Shown here: positions 37,670 through 50,816 of the stretch, in pieces
Position numbering within the stretch: position 1 is the stretch's first letter
Layout of the letters: the number at the start of each line of letters is the position of its first letter
Assembly: GCA_022749755.1 (NCBI GenBank)
Contig: CM040440.1
Coordinates: 21,811,269-21,875,268 of the forward strand
From: Azadirachta indica
Taxonomy: Eukaryota; Streptophyta; Magnoliopsida; Sapindales; Meliaceae
Length of the DNA: 64,000 nucleotides
Reading direction: 5' to 3'
The notes under the pieces: model-generated
The model's database searches: none
Told to the model about the DNA's origin: nothing
What the model saw: only the letters and a program-made list of their open reading frames with translations
Position numbers and translations under genes: made by a program

Positions 37670-40600
37670 TTAGCACGAGCGAAGCAAAACAGGGCCCACT
37701 GCTGAGCTTAGCATATCACTGAGTGCTAACTGAACCTCATTTGACCCGTGTTCACAACTTATCAAGCCTGAAATAAGGGGGAAGAAACGAGCTAGGTATT
37801 TCTCAAAGGAAGTCTCTCCTAAAGTACAGATAGCCTGGAGGGTTGCCACAATAAGAGGTGCCCGTGCAGCCAATTCCCTTCGTTTCCCAGAACCTGAAGG
37901 TATTGGCCATTGCAATTTCCCACTAGCCGACGTTTCAGATGTCTGTCCAGAGTGAGAATTATCAATATACAACTGTAAAATCTCCCGACATAGGTCAACA
38001 AGATGGGACTCCACTTCAGTCTCCTCATAAGTTGGAGGCCTGTCCAGTATAAGATTCTGTAAAAATGTTAGACAAATCTGAAAAGACTCGTTCTCTAGGC
38101 GTAGTAATGGAGGATCTTGCATTTGGGTCATAGAACCAAATTCCTGTAGCTTTGTACGTAAGATGTGGTCACTATTAATCTTGTGAGCATGGGATGCGAC
38201 ATCATGCAAAGCCTCAAAGAGAACTAAGGTGTTTTTAGCTGAAAGGCGCGGCCGATACATGTTGTAAATTTCCAGCACCGCCTGCCAAATTTAATGAAAG
38301 AATATTTACATCCTGTATTCAGACTCAGGAAATGATATAAGAAATTCTGATTTTGTCAAGAGCAAAATTAATTGAATTTTTAAAGTCAGCATACAAGACA
38401 GGCACTCATGTGTTCTTGCTTCTAAACTCATAAAAGAGAAGATACAAACACAAGAATGTTCAAGTTTATGTTATCAATACAAAGAAAGGTCTTTAACAGT
38501 TTCACAAAATCGAATCATAAACAGAAAAGACAATACCTGAATCAGTAAGAGTTGAACAGCAGCTCTGCACTTTGCATCTGTTAGAGACGCATATAAATGG
38601 TGTGTCCTCAAGCTCTCTGAATCATCATCAGGGATGCCAGATCCAGAAGACTCCCCATTTGTTTGTCCATTCAATGCATTTTCTGGGCTCCTAAATATGC
38701 CATCTTCACTGATAATGTAAGAAAAATCAGGACATGTTGCATTAGCTGCTTCTTTTAAGGACTCAACCACTTCTAGCCACCTTTCATTAGAAAATAGCTC
38801 CCCAGCATTGCTCATCAAACGGACAAATGCAGCAATACCAATACCAGCCAGGCTCTGGTGAGGACGTTTAATAAAACTTACCAAAAGCATCAGAACCTTC
38901 CTCAAAAGTGGATTGACAGTGTTGTAAAATTTGACAAAAAGATCAACAACTAATTGAAGGGCCAAAGTGCATGTCTCATAGAGCCATGCATCTTGATCAA
39001 GCTCCCCCATATCATTATCAATCGCTTGCCCAGGTAAGTTCTCCCCTGAAGGATCAATAGCATGTCGTACATAGTCAAATATTGGAAACAGGACCGATTC
39101 AAACACTCTTTCCCACAGAGGCAGTGAGAAAAGGTGACCATGGTTGCGTAAAGTTTCAAACAGCACTTGTAAGGCACTCTTCCTGATTTCTGGCCTAGGG
39201 TCAAAGCTAAGTTCCGATAAACCTGCAGATATACAAAGACAAATAACTGAATGTGACACAGTTCTGCTTTAAATTCAGAAGGATATGTGCATAAAGGTAC
39301 TGAGGTTTAAAAACTACAGCAATCCAAATGCTCTGTGCAACATGAAAACCACCAATGTAAGCAGTTCCCCTTACCAGCCAACAAAGGGAACCAGAAATAG
39401 AGATGATCATCTTTATCTATCATCTCTCCATTTTCTAGTTTCCCTTCCTTCACTGGTTGAAGAGAAGAACCTGGCGAAATCTTTCCTGAGACTTCCTTGT
39501 CTTTATTCCTTGTTGAGGCACCAATATCTCCTTCTGCAAGTTTTGTGGCACAGAACCGAAGAAATGCAATAGCATTCAGGCTAATATCTTTGTTGAATCT
39601 ACTATTTGTGAATGCTATTAGGCAATTCACACAGTCTGTAAAGGTGGTGGTTTCAGTCTCAGTAATGTATGGGAAGTAGTCTCTGATAATCTTCTCAATT
39701 ATTTCAAAGGCCAAGAGTACGATGTTTTTGTGGTCATCATACGCTGCCGTTGTGAAAACCTGAAAAGAAAGTCATAACATAAGAAAATAGTGATATCTGG
39801 AACAAATCTTCAACAAATTAAAGATGGATGATTTAGAAATGCAAAATACCATGAACATGCTTTTCCACCCCGATTTGACATTATTGACACGAGATAGAAC
39901 CATCTGAGAGACACATCTGATGATTAGTTCTCTGATTTCAACAGCACTACTTTTGCGCATTACAATGACAAAAGGCTTCATAAATTCATTCTGGAAGTTA
40001 TAATTAGCCAACTCTTCACGCTCCAAGAATTTCATTGACAACTGGCGTAAAGAATCCATCGCAAATATAGCAATAGAAAGGTTCTCAGAACAGCCAATGG
40101 TTACAAAGAAATCAGAGAGAACATGCCAAATACTTGACCACACGAGCCTGATGCGATTCATGTTATAGTGCCTGTCATAAAAAAATAATTGTATTAGCCT
40201 TACCATTTTGTTATATAGCAGCAGACAAATAGCAATACATCAAGATGAAAAGGTCAAGAGAAATACGCAATCTCAACAATCTTTGTGAGGCTGAAAACCC
40301 GTGGATCAGATGCAGATCGAAGTTCCTCCATGGATACCTTGCAGAGAGCCTTAACAAAGTCTATTATTGCCTCACTGTTCAACTTCTGGCTTCGTGTGAA
40401 TATACGATTCATTTCAGAGCTTCCAACTTGTTCTAACATGTTTAAATTGGAGACTATATTGTTCATCTGCTCAGATGTGACTGCCCCAGAAGCAGTGCCA
40501 CCAATGCCAGCACTATCATATGCACCCCTCATCACAGCAGCGGCTGCATATTGCATCCTCCCGGGTCCTTTCTTTTTCAGAACTGGAAGTATTGTCGACT

Positions 40601-43600
40601 TAGCTTGTTTTGATTTTTCTGATTCACCACTTTGAGGAAAAGCAAAGAAGGTGGCATCAGGAGGAGCACCTTCTCCCAAGAGATGTAGATGCTCAAACCT
40701 GGACACACATGTCAAAATATGCTCCCAGGCTTCCTGTAAATAATTTCCATCTTCATCTGCAATTGTGACTATTGCCTGCACACAAACATCAAATCCAACA
40801 TCAGTAGAAGAATTTCACACACACACACAAATATTCCACACCCAAAAATCCCCCAGCCTCAGCAGCAGTGCCCCAAGTTTGAAACCAGGGACTATTGTCA
40901 GATTTGAAGAAATTCACATATATAAGGCAAATAATTAAACAAAAAATAATGAAGTGCAAATATTAGTTCAGAAACAAGTTCAATTTAGTTCCAGTAACAG
41001 AAACATTCAAATGCAACATTTATCAGTGAGACTCAAAGCTTCAATAACAATAGCAAGGAAAAAATACCCGTAATCCCATACAGAACCCAGGTCAAATTAT
41101 TCATAGAAACTTCTTACACAAAAATTGAAGAATTGAGTAGGATCATGAACCAATACAATTTCTGAATCATTTTCACTTGTCCAATTACATGAGTAGAACA
41201 TAATACCAACCTTGATAGCATCTATATTTTTCTGTTTGATATCAGCAGGAGAGTGGAGAGAAGTGAACTTTGCTAATGAAGTTACAAAAGCATCTCTATG
41301 TGTCTTCATGGACATTACAGCAGTTACATGTATGGCAGAACGGAAGCCATCAAGACACAGAGCTATTATAACTTCATCATCACTTTGGTCAAGCGGAACA
41401 CTGAAGGCAGCCAACATGGGAGCCCAGCATACCTCAATCATGAATCTTAGAATCACCACATCAGTTGCTGCATAATAAACAGATCTGCAAATAACAGACA
41501 CAATCAAGAAGAAAATCCAAACAAGGTTTTCCCAAGATGCAACACTTATCACACTCTAGTCCAGATTTAATCCTGGGAAAATAATAAGCAAACATGGCAA
41601 CATATAAGCCCAATACATAGAATCATCGTTATTACATCTTTAGGACTCAGTTTTAGGTGCTGCTAGACAAAGAAGTGCAGATGGTGTAGCATCCAAAAAA
41701 AATAATAGCAATAGTGAGTCAGTCTTACTCAGATTTGCGAGCCTTTTCCTTAAATTGTTCTTGCATATGTTTAATGAGATCATCACTAGTCTCCATGTAC
41801 TTCTCATCTCCTCGCTTGCGGATCACAATATTCAAGATACTATCCAAGCCTAATATTTTGTTTGAGTTCATAGACTGCTTCTGTTGAAGAGCCAAATCAT
41901 CTTCTTTCATTTTGATCTCATTTCTTGATATTCGCTCAAACAATGACCTCAAATACTCCTCGGGTAAATCTTTTCCATCATCTATGCCACGATTGTTTCT
42001 TATAAAATCATCAGCTGACATCTACATATTTCATTGAATGAGGAGGAAAAAGAATCTTGTCAACATTCCCTCTCATTATACAATTGATTCGAATTAAAAA
42101 TTTAAAACTCACCTTGTTCTTCACCATAGGATTATGAGCATCTGTGTTGAGCAATATTACAGAATACGCTAGGACATAAGCTGTGTCAGCACTAGTAAAA
42201 GCCTTTGGATTACATTTACAGTAACATTCAGCAAACTTCTCCATTATTCGGTCAATTTTTTGCGCTTCACCAGGCAACCTAAAGCCTTTTAGAAATACTC
42301 TAATTGCCTCATCAAACTCCATGCCTTGAAAGTCAAAAGAATCAACATAGGCATGCATTACTTTAAGTGATAATTCTTCCCTTTCTCCTAGATAATCACC
42401 AATCAAAGTCTTATTCAAATCAGAGGCATTTTTAAGAAAAGCCGCTATCTCCTCTGGGGTGTTGCCCACCTTGTTTGCATTAATAAGAAATTCTATCCCT
42501 TTCTTTGGCTTCCGATTAAAAAGAGATATACCTTCCTGCCATATATTTTACATTAAATTCCAGCAATAACCTAAAAGCAAAGTCAGAAATTGATACACGT
42601 GTATATTATTCTTAATGATTACATTCATAATGCTTACCTGAAGTTCAAGCTTATAAGCCCGGCGTTGTTCAATTGACGAAACATCAGAAACTTCACTAGA
42701 AGCTTCAGAATGAGAATCAGATCCCTCCACCACAGACTCATCAGCATTCCCATTTGCCACAGGGACAGTTCCAGGTTCCGGATTGCTGGAATTGTTCTCG
42801 ACTGCCTCAAATTTCTTAGTAGAATGAGGATCTGGAATACGTAATTGTTTGTTCATCCAGTCTCCCATCGATTTCAAAATAGCCACTAAGCACTTCATAG
42901 CTTCAAGTTTCACAGTTGCCTCCTGGGGTGGTAATAGTGAGGTGGCTGTACCGGGAGGGACACCTTGAGCAGTTTTAAGAAGTCCATTGACCATTCTACA
43001 ATATAAGCGAAAGGCTCATAAAAATGAAGTCAATCTCACTAAAATCATGAAGACAGTGTAAACAACAAATCAACTAATCATGAAGACAATGTATACAAAA
43101 ATCAACTTGACATCAGCATTGAAATTTAAAAATCACACTATTCTCAAAAATTCTGTTCAATTGCAAAGAAGAGGGCAAATATGAAAGGATGAAACGATAC
43201 CTCTCAAATATGTTTGATGAATTGACATCACAGTCATAGTTAATAAATATATCAACCAAGATCTGTGAATCAATGCAGAGCTTCTCTAGAAACCGTAGCA
43301 CTGTCATCTTCTGTTGAAAATTAGGTTGAGCAACATTTTCCAAAACTCTGAGCACAATCATAGGAAAGAATACCCCAATCTCCGCTTTCAATCCAGCTCT
43401 AAATCTTGACACCAGACTAATGAAGATGGAGCAAGAAAGCTGGAATACAATCATAAGAGTTGAAGCACTGTTCTTCAACAATGACAGACACAGGTATTGC
43501 TTAATGGCACCTAAAAACCTGTTTCACAATACAACATATTCCACTCATTCCAATTCCAACTGTGAGCATTTATTTAACATAAACTACCACATAAATCACA

Positions 43601-46499
43601 ATGTATTAGGAGTAAAATGGTATAGAAAATAATGCCAATTTTCATCCCAAAGACATCAAAAATAAGAAAATGAAACGTAAACAGCCTCAAATAGACCAGA
43701 GTTTGCCAACAAAGGACCAGTTCTCATCAAAGAAACATCTTCCATGTCACTACATGCAAGAGAAATAAGCATAGACAGACAAACACAAAGATCCATGACA
43801 CAAAATGGTTGGGTTTAATTGCTGTAGCTTTTTCAAACAGATCTTTTACTAGTACAGTTTCTCACAAGAAGTTAGTTGTTTGGTTGTCATTCCAAGTTTT
43901 TAGCAAAAACTCACTAATGACCTTCATAAACAAGTTTTTCAATGATATAGTATGAAATAATGAAATAAAATTTTAAAAACACAAAAAGGAAAATTTAGAC
44001 AATTCACAATTTCAGAAAAGCTCAAGAAGATCTTCTCAAAGTCCAAAAATTTGAGTTTCTTCCAGAAGATGTAAAACAACTTCTCTAATCCTTCATAAGC
44101 TCTTCCGTTTACAACCAAATGACACCCAATAAAAAAAATGAAAAGACTACTAGCATTAAAAAGACCTTTTAGCGCAAACAGTTAATATTTTAAAGCTATT
44201 TACATATGGTTTCTATGTTTCCAAATATGTCTGAGACTTTCAACTGCTTCCTTCAACCTAAATTATCTGGTTTAATGCTAAAATTATGGAATTACAGGGC
44301 AGACTACAATGCTCCCCATATGACCCTGAACAAATATATGCCTGGTACTTTGTTACACAAGATCCAAAGCTGAGAAATACTAACAGCTCATTCCAGATTT
44401 ATAATTCTGCAAAGTAGCATAAGTGGCAGGGCAATAAAGCAAAGATGATCTTCTCGCCTTCTTTAAAAAAAAAAGGGAAAACAAAAGAGCAAATGCAAAG
44501 AGCAAGAGACTTCTGAACTCTCCTCTGAAGAGCACATTGTTGACATTTTAAGTTATATTTTCTAGTAGCCAGCAGACAAAGCCTAACCTCCCTCAGGACC
44601 ATGTGATGTACTGACCTAACTAGAGGGAAAAATAATTCCAACATCAGGAACCTTAATTATAAATTTACCTAAAATATGTTCCAAATGTGATCAACTAAAC
44701 ATAAACCAACTTTAGACTTCAGAAGCAGCACACATGTAGCATGGCCAACAAGAAATCCTTCAAAGAAGAAACCACCAAATCTACTCCTAAAGAGTTTGAA
44801 CATGAGGATTATTATCCAGAATTCGGTAATTGTGACTAGAACAATTTGTGGCTGCTCCAGTCTACCGGTAATAATCATAGTACTAAATTTTTTAGAACCT
44901 CCTAGCAACTGTGGTATTCAAAATCATCAAAGCACGCCATTGCATCTTGAATTGACTCCTCTAAGACAATTTCTACATTTGTGAAAAAACTCCCATCAAA
45001 CAAGATCTATACTTGGCATCTACCTACTACAAATTGTAATTGGTTGCCACAAGCCATCTTCCTCTCCCAAAGGTTCTAATTTCTGACATCCATTCTTCTA
45101 TAGTTGGCATACACTTGAGAACACTATTTCAGCACTAAGTATTTAATCTAACCTAACAACCTATGTGCATATTTTCAAAGAACTCAAACCATAACTACAT
45201 ATTTGTCCTCCAACAAATAAATTCCCATATTGCACAAATATTCAAACAGCTATTCAGAACACCAAATTAAAGGGAATTATAGAAAAAGTCAGTATGTAAT
45301 AAAGATATACAACATATATACCTCTCACTGGTCCTAAACACAGCCCCTGCATTCTCCAGCAAAATCTTCAACAACTCAAGAGCCACAATCTTCCCTTTCA
45401 TCAATTGTGGATCAGCCAATGCCTCCTTTGGAGGCGTCTTCATGGACAACTTACAAAGCGCTCTAAACACCAAAAATGCATCCCGTCTCAACTTATTCCC
45501 AATCTGAACCTCCAAATCATCGTCTCTCTCCCCTTCTCCGTCAACTAACTCACCTTTCCTCCCCTCCAATGCCGTCTTATACATACTAATCTCCCAATAC
45601 TTGGCGTCCAACATGTCCTTGTCCGTCGAGTCCAGTAAATCTGCCGGATTCGTAGTCTCTACAGTTGTAGTTTCAAATGCACCATCATGCGCAGCTAATG
45701 AAATCTTATTCTCTGGATTCATCATTCCGTCAATATCTTGCATAATTTTGGTTATAAACCCTTGTACGAACAAGGTCATTGACCCGTCCGCATCAGATTT
45801 TTCAACTGGTTCCATTAGTTCAGCTACCACAATCGGTTGAACCGGGACCGTCGACGAATCCGCCTCCATTCTTCTGAAAACAATCACCAACATTTGGATC
45901 AATGATGCTTTTGCCGTCGTCTGATTAACCACATTTTTACTTCCTAGATAAATATCATAACATGTTCTCACAATTTGCAATAAACAATCGCCGTGAATCC
46001 TCAAAGACATCGAGGTAACAGCCGATAAAAGCGTTTTCAAAACCAACAACTCAATCGCATCATCGCCTAAATCGTGGCATTTACAAACGGATTCAATTAA
46101 TTTAGACAGAAGTTTCGCTTCGGGACCACCGGTAGGGTCCGCCTCGCCACGAAGGTAACCGTAAGCGATCAATTTTTGAATACAATCAACGGCCGGATCG
46201 ACGATCTTGAGGAAACCAGTGCCGCAAGCGTTGATCAGAGGGCTGAGAATGGACTCTGATTCAGCGAGGGAGTACTCCGTAGGCCCGCCGTCGTGGAGTG
46301 GGCCGGGGATGGAGCTGTCGGGCTCCGAATTTGTCGGCGAAGAAGGCGGCGGTTTCTGCGAGGGATTGAGTTTCTCGAGAACGGATTTGCATTCGTGAGC
46401 GAGTTTCGAGTGCTTACGCCAGGACGCGTTCTTTATGATCTTATCGAGTGCCGGAGCTACAACTTGGCTCAAGCGGGAATCGGCTTCCGAAGAAGCCAT
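37670..46499 (-). CDS. BIG3: Sec7-domain ARF guanine-nucleotide exchange factor BIG3
   Basis: A 1,785-aa protein from 11 exons, in transcription order: 46499-45322, 43518-43201, 42995-42638, 42535-42113, 42021-41729, 41484-41211, 40775-40267, 40171-39850, 39759-39375, 39222-38537, 38281-37670. It activates ARF GTPases at the trans-Golgi network for secretory and vacuolar traffic. Domains in order: DCB (about 1-200), HUS with its box [15 protein letters not shown] (about 485-498), an acidic linker, Sec7 (about 618-810), then HDS repeats to the end. The catalytic glutamic finger is E708 in [12 protein letters not shown]. The N-terminus ([14 protein letters not shown]) and C-terminus (GPVLLRSC) match Arabidopsis BIG3 (At1g01960, EDA10) closely, which separates it from BIG1, BIG2 and BIG4. 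Intron 1 (1,803 bp) is by far the longest. Every junction keeps frame. Confidence 0.96.
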
Positions 46500-47808
46500 T
46501 CCCCAGCTGAAACTAGCTGCGAATCAGTGAGTCAGATCTGGAACGGAGAAATGAAGGGAATCAGAATGAAACGACGGCTTTTTTATTGTTATTTAATCGA
46601 GTAATGGTGACGAGTTTACTCGGCGATTCGACGTGGTTGAGAAGCTCTTCGATCACCTAAAAATCACAGAGTGAATGAGTTTTGAGGGAGGGAAGAGGAG
46701 AGAGAGGATAGAAAGAGTGAGTGAACTCCTGTTGTTGCAGGGAGGGGAGGTTGAGATTTAGATCGCGTATGGCTTTTGATTTTTCTAAGGAAGTCCAAGT
46801 TTGAATAATTTGTGACAAAAACACCCTCGGATGGATTTGTCGTCCGGTATGTGACAAAACAAAAGTTCTAACATTGCGACGCCGGGAACGGTAATATGCA
46901 CTAATGGTAAGGGTATTTTAGGTATTGTAATGTTAATATTATTAATAGTGGCGTCATAAGCTGATAATGGCAGATTTAGAGGAAAGGAAAATGCCTGTTA
47001 ATCTAATGGTCAACAGTTACAAATAAAAGCTCGTGGAATGGAATAAAAAATAAACAAAAATTGTGTAAGCTCGAGTGATGGAATTAAAAACCACAAATAT
47101 CCTCGATCGATTTATATCTATTTAAGGATTTGTGATCTATAGCTATAATTAAAATATCTTGATGGAAAATTTTAATCATAAATAAGTGATTTTTGGTAAA
47201 AAGAATTTTCATACGTTTGTTTTTAGATTATACTTCTCATTAGTAATTTTCAAGTTTTAATAGATTTATAATTGTCATATTTGGTTCCAACTTTATATAC
47301 ATCCATGAAAATCTTCACATTCTTGATCGTTATAAAGGAAGAAAAAAAACAGTTTATAATTATAAAAATTACCTCGCTCTACCGTTACACATTTATATTC
47401 CAGTCAATTGATATTCGATCATGAATCGACATGAAAATAAAGAAGGTAAAATCATCACAGGAATTAATTATTTACCATCATTATTTGTAGGCATCTTCAT
47501 ATTTTATGACACTTGTAAAATAAAAACCGAGTAACGTGGAGCAGGTGAACTTATCTTATTGTTTATTTCCGATTGGATTGGGCTTAGGAATCCCGCAAAT
47601 CACAAACAGATTGAATGCTTTACGGCCTTATAAATATGTAAATCGAGTCCAGCAATCTGCTACGCTTAAGGGCCCTTAGCAACGTACAAAATCAATACGA
47701 TTCGTTATCTGCAATCATTAACGAATCAGGCATGAATGCCGAGTAGGAGCAGTTTGATGGTCTGTTATCTTATTTCGTTTATGGATACTTGTAGTTAGTC
47801 GCAGCAGC
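46500..47808. promoter_or_regulatory. Divergent promoter region of BIG3 and PPR gene
   Basis: A 1.3-kb region between head-to-head genes. The BIG3 leader (46500-46800, minus strand) is GA/CT-rich. The rest is AT-rich, with no other gene and no obvious shared regulatory motif. Confidence 0.5.
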
Positions 47809-49873
47809 ATGTTTTCCTGTTCTTACACAACCTACCAAGTGTTCGACGGAATGACTGTTACAAGACCGAGTTTTTGCCAGTCCTGCAGAAACTTGTTTTA
47901 TCAGAAGCCGATGAAATGGGGTTATCGTAGCTTTGATTTTATACCGGTATTAGCAACAATCAACTCAGAACAGACGAGAACACCGGAAGTAAGAGAAGAA
48001 AAGCCAAGGTTTAAGTGGATTGAGATTGGTCCTAATATTACAGAAAAGCAAAAATTGGCAATGGCTCAACTCCCGCCTAAAATGACCAAGAGATGTAAGG
48101 CTGTGATGAAACAGATTATTTGCTTTTCTCCCGAAAAAGGAAGTTTATCAGAGCTGTTGGCTGCTTGGGTGAGGATTATGAAGCCTAAAAGAGCTGATTG
48201 GCTGGTGGTTCTTAAACAATTGAAGATAATGGAACATCCGCTGTATTTCGAGGTATGGCCTTTTCCTTTACTCGATCGATTCAAAGTGGAAATTTTATCA
48301 CCTATATTGTTCTTTTTTTTTAATGTAGTTTGCTCTGCCGATAACATATTGATTTGTGTTGTTTTGCCTATAACCTTTGCACTACATTATTGGTTGACAA
48401 ACTGACAGTTATTGTTTCATACTGAGGTAATCTGGCACGGGTAAGCATGGATCACGTGATCCGAATTTATTTTGGGAATGATAACTAAAATCCCTTTAGT
48501 TGAATCCTCTGAACATAGATAAATTATTAACATAAGAATGTATTTCATTCACAACAAAAGCAAGTAGTTATCAACTTAGTACTCACATTGCTATAGTTAC
48601 TTATTAGTAACAACTGTAAGGAATTGTTGACATTTTTTCCCTCTTTTTTCTGCTTCAATCTGAATTCACTTACTGCTGGGCTGCCTTCCAATGAAAGCAA
48701 TAATATTAGATTGGAATTCATGTACATGTTTTCCTTCCGGGAGATCTGCACTTACCCCATCATGATGGAAATCGTTTGGTTCTTTTTTACTTTATATTGT
48801 TACAGCTGCTTATCCCGCCTTACTATGGAAAGATTGGTGATAACCCTATTTTCAGAGGCTTATTTCAGATTATGTGAAGTATGCTGTTCGCATGAGAAGT
48901 TGGTATCTTGCTGTGTGCTTGCTTCTTCATTGGAGTACATACGTATTTTTCTTTTTTTTTTTTTTTAATTTTGCAATGCTGATGTTCTAACCAGACTTTG
49001 AATGCTCTAACAAACCTGAGCTTAATTTTTGACCTGCTGCAATCTTTGTAGGTGGCAGAACTGGCTCTACAAGAAGAATCTTTTGAAGCCAATATCCGTG
49101 ACTATACCAAGCTAATCCATGGCTACGGGAAACAAAACCAGCTTCAAAATGCTGAAAATACTGTCTTAGCAATGAAGAGCGGAGGTTTCATTTGCGATCA
49201 AGTGACCCTAACCACCATGGTTCACTTGTATAGCAAGGCTGGCAATCTTAAGCAAGCAGAAGAAACTTTTGAAGAGATTAAGTTGCTTGGGGAGCCATTG
49301 GATAAAAGATCATATGGCTCAATGGTCATGGCCTACATCAGAGCTGCAATGCCTGACCGAGGAGAGGCTCTCCTTGGTGAAATGGACACCCAAGAAATTT
49401 ATGCAGGAAGCGAAGTTTACAAGGCATTGTTAAGAGCATATTCCATGATTGGTGATTCAGAAGGAGCTCAAAGGGTGTTTGATGCAATTCAATTTGCAGC
49501 TATTACACCTGACGCCAGAATGTGTGCTCTCCTTATCAATGCCTATCAAATGGCAGGTCAAAGTCAAAAAGCATATATTGCATTTGAGAATATGAGGAAA
49601 GCTGGACTCGAACCTATTGACAAATGTGTAGCTTTAGTATTGTCGGCATATGAAAAAGAAAACAAGCTTAACCAGGCCTTAGAATTTCTAATTGATTTGG
49701 AGAGAGATGGATTCATGGTCGGGAAAGAAGCATCAACGACATTAGCTGCGTGGCTCAGAAGATTGGGCGTGGTGGAAGAAGTGGTAACATGTGTTGAGAG
49801 AATATGCCGTAAGAGAGGCCAAGTGCAAAATATCGAATTGATTGCTAAAACCACTGCTAGATACAATTCTTAG
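47809..49873 (+). CDS. P-class pentatricopeptide repeat protein
   Basis: A 421-aa protein from two exons (47809-48252 and 49052-49873) with a 799-nt phase-0 intron. PPR proteins bind organellar RNA one base per repeat and act in its processing or translation. The second exon carries about five to six degenerate 35-residue helical repeats, for example the ones containing TTMVHLYSKAGNLKQAEETF, GSMVMAYIRAA, ALLRAYSMIGDSEGAQRVF and ALLINAYQMAGQSQKAYIAF. There are no E, DYW or SMR extensions, so it is P-class. The first 50 residues are rich in Ser/Cys/Arg and poor in acid, compatible with an organelle transit peptide; plastid versus mitochondrion is undecided. Its position next to BIG3 mirrors Arabidopsis At1g01970, a protein of similar length. 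The start is the first ATG of the open frame. Confidence 0.9.
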
Positions 49874-50816
49874 TTTAACTTTTGCAAGATAGTATGTACT
49901 TAATCTCCTTACTGAACAATTCAGTTGATAACAGGATATACCAATTGGAACTACGAACATGGTTGTGGCTATTTAATTCTGACCTCCAATGCCTGGGCTT
50001 TTCACCTACAGACACGATAAACTGGTTCCAAAATCAACTAGATAGTAGTCATATTGAGGAGATGATGCTTGGAAACGGTCAGCTATCGAATTCCGTCAAA
50101 TTTAACACATTTACCAACCCGAATTCTAAAAAATTCCCGTGGAGCGGGTTTTCCATTATTGCTGAAGGCCTAACTGGGAAAACAAAGTCTTTTTATTCTC
50201 TCCAAAAGTGGCTTGCTTGTAATGCCTAAACAATCGGGCCTAGCCCAAAGAATTGGGCTCCTTTTTAAGTATATCATTAATGAAGTTGGACAACGGCTTG
50301 TGATCGTTGTAGATTGTGGGCTTCGCAGTTGAAAATGTTGTCAAAATTTCTAAAGCAATTTAGATAGTGGACTTGATTATATGTTGCATTAATCCTGAAA
50401 CTTGAGAACTATCGGTTGTTGAAAATGATCTTTCATTGTATATATGTTGGCAAAATATTCTGTATAAAATTTCTTTAATGTAGAAGTTAATTAAGTCAGC
50501 AACTAGTTATGAATTTAACCTACGCTAGTAATTGTAAGTTCCCAATCAACTTAAATAATGTTATTCTCCCACGAGTAAGAGTTTAATGTGGTGCAAGTCT
50601 ACTTGTGTAAACTAAATTTAAATTTCACTAGCTCTTTTAGAAAAAGGGAAGCAAATTAACTACTGGAACTACAACAATAACACGAAAGAAATATATGTAA
50701 ATATCAGTTATTAAGATTACTTGCTCATTGAAACAACGGGAAAATTCAGCTTCCTTACTAGATTTGATCAAGGCAAATTCCACAGCAAGTACTTAATTTA
50801 ATTAATAATGTCAGTC
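49874..50816. other. Convergent 3' regions of PPR and LBD18-type genes
   Basis: 3' untranslated regions of two convergent genes. It contains a small perfect hairpin (50242-50259) just after the PPR gene. A 115-codon plus-strand ORF at 49882-50229 looks like untranslated sequence, with no domain and no homologue recognised. Confidence 0.5.
50242..50259. repeat. Perfect 7-bp inverted repeat, AGCCCAA/TTGGGCT
   Basis: AGCCCAA and TTGGGCT are separated by four bases about 370 bp downstream of the PPR stop codon. It can form a short hairpin in either transcript; each arm is also a TCP/site II-like GCCCA element. Confidence 0.6.

Noticed and set aside
49882..50229. 115-codon plus-strand ORF after the PPR gene
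   Set aside because: Composition and position fit 3' untranslated sequence; no motif or family recognised.
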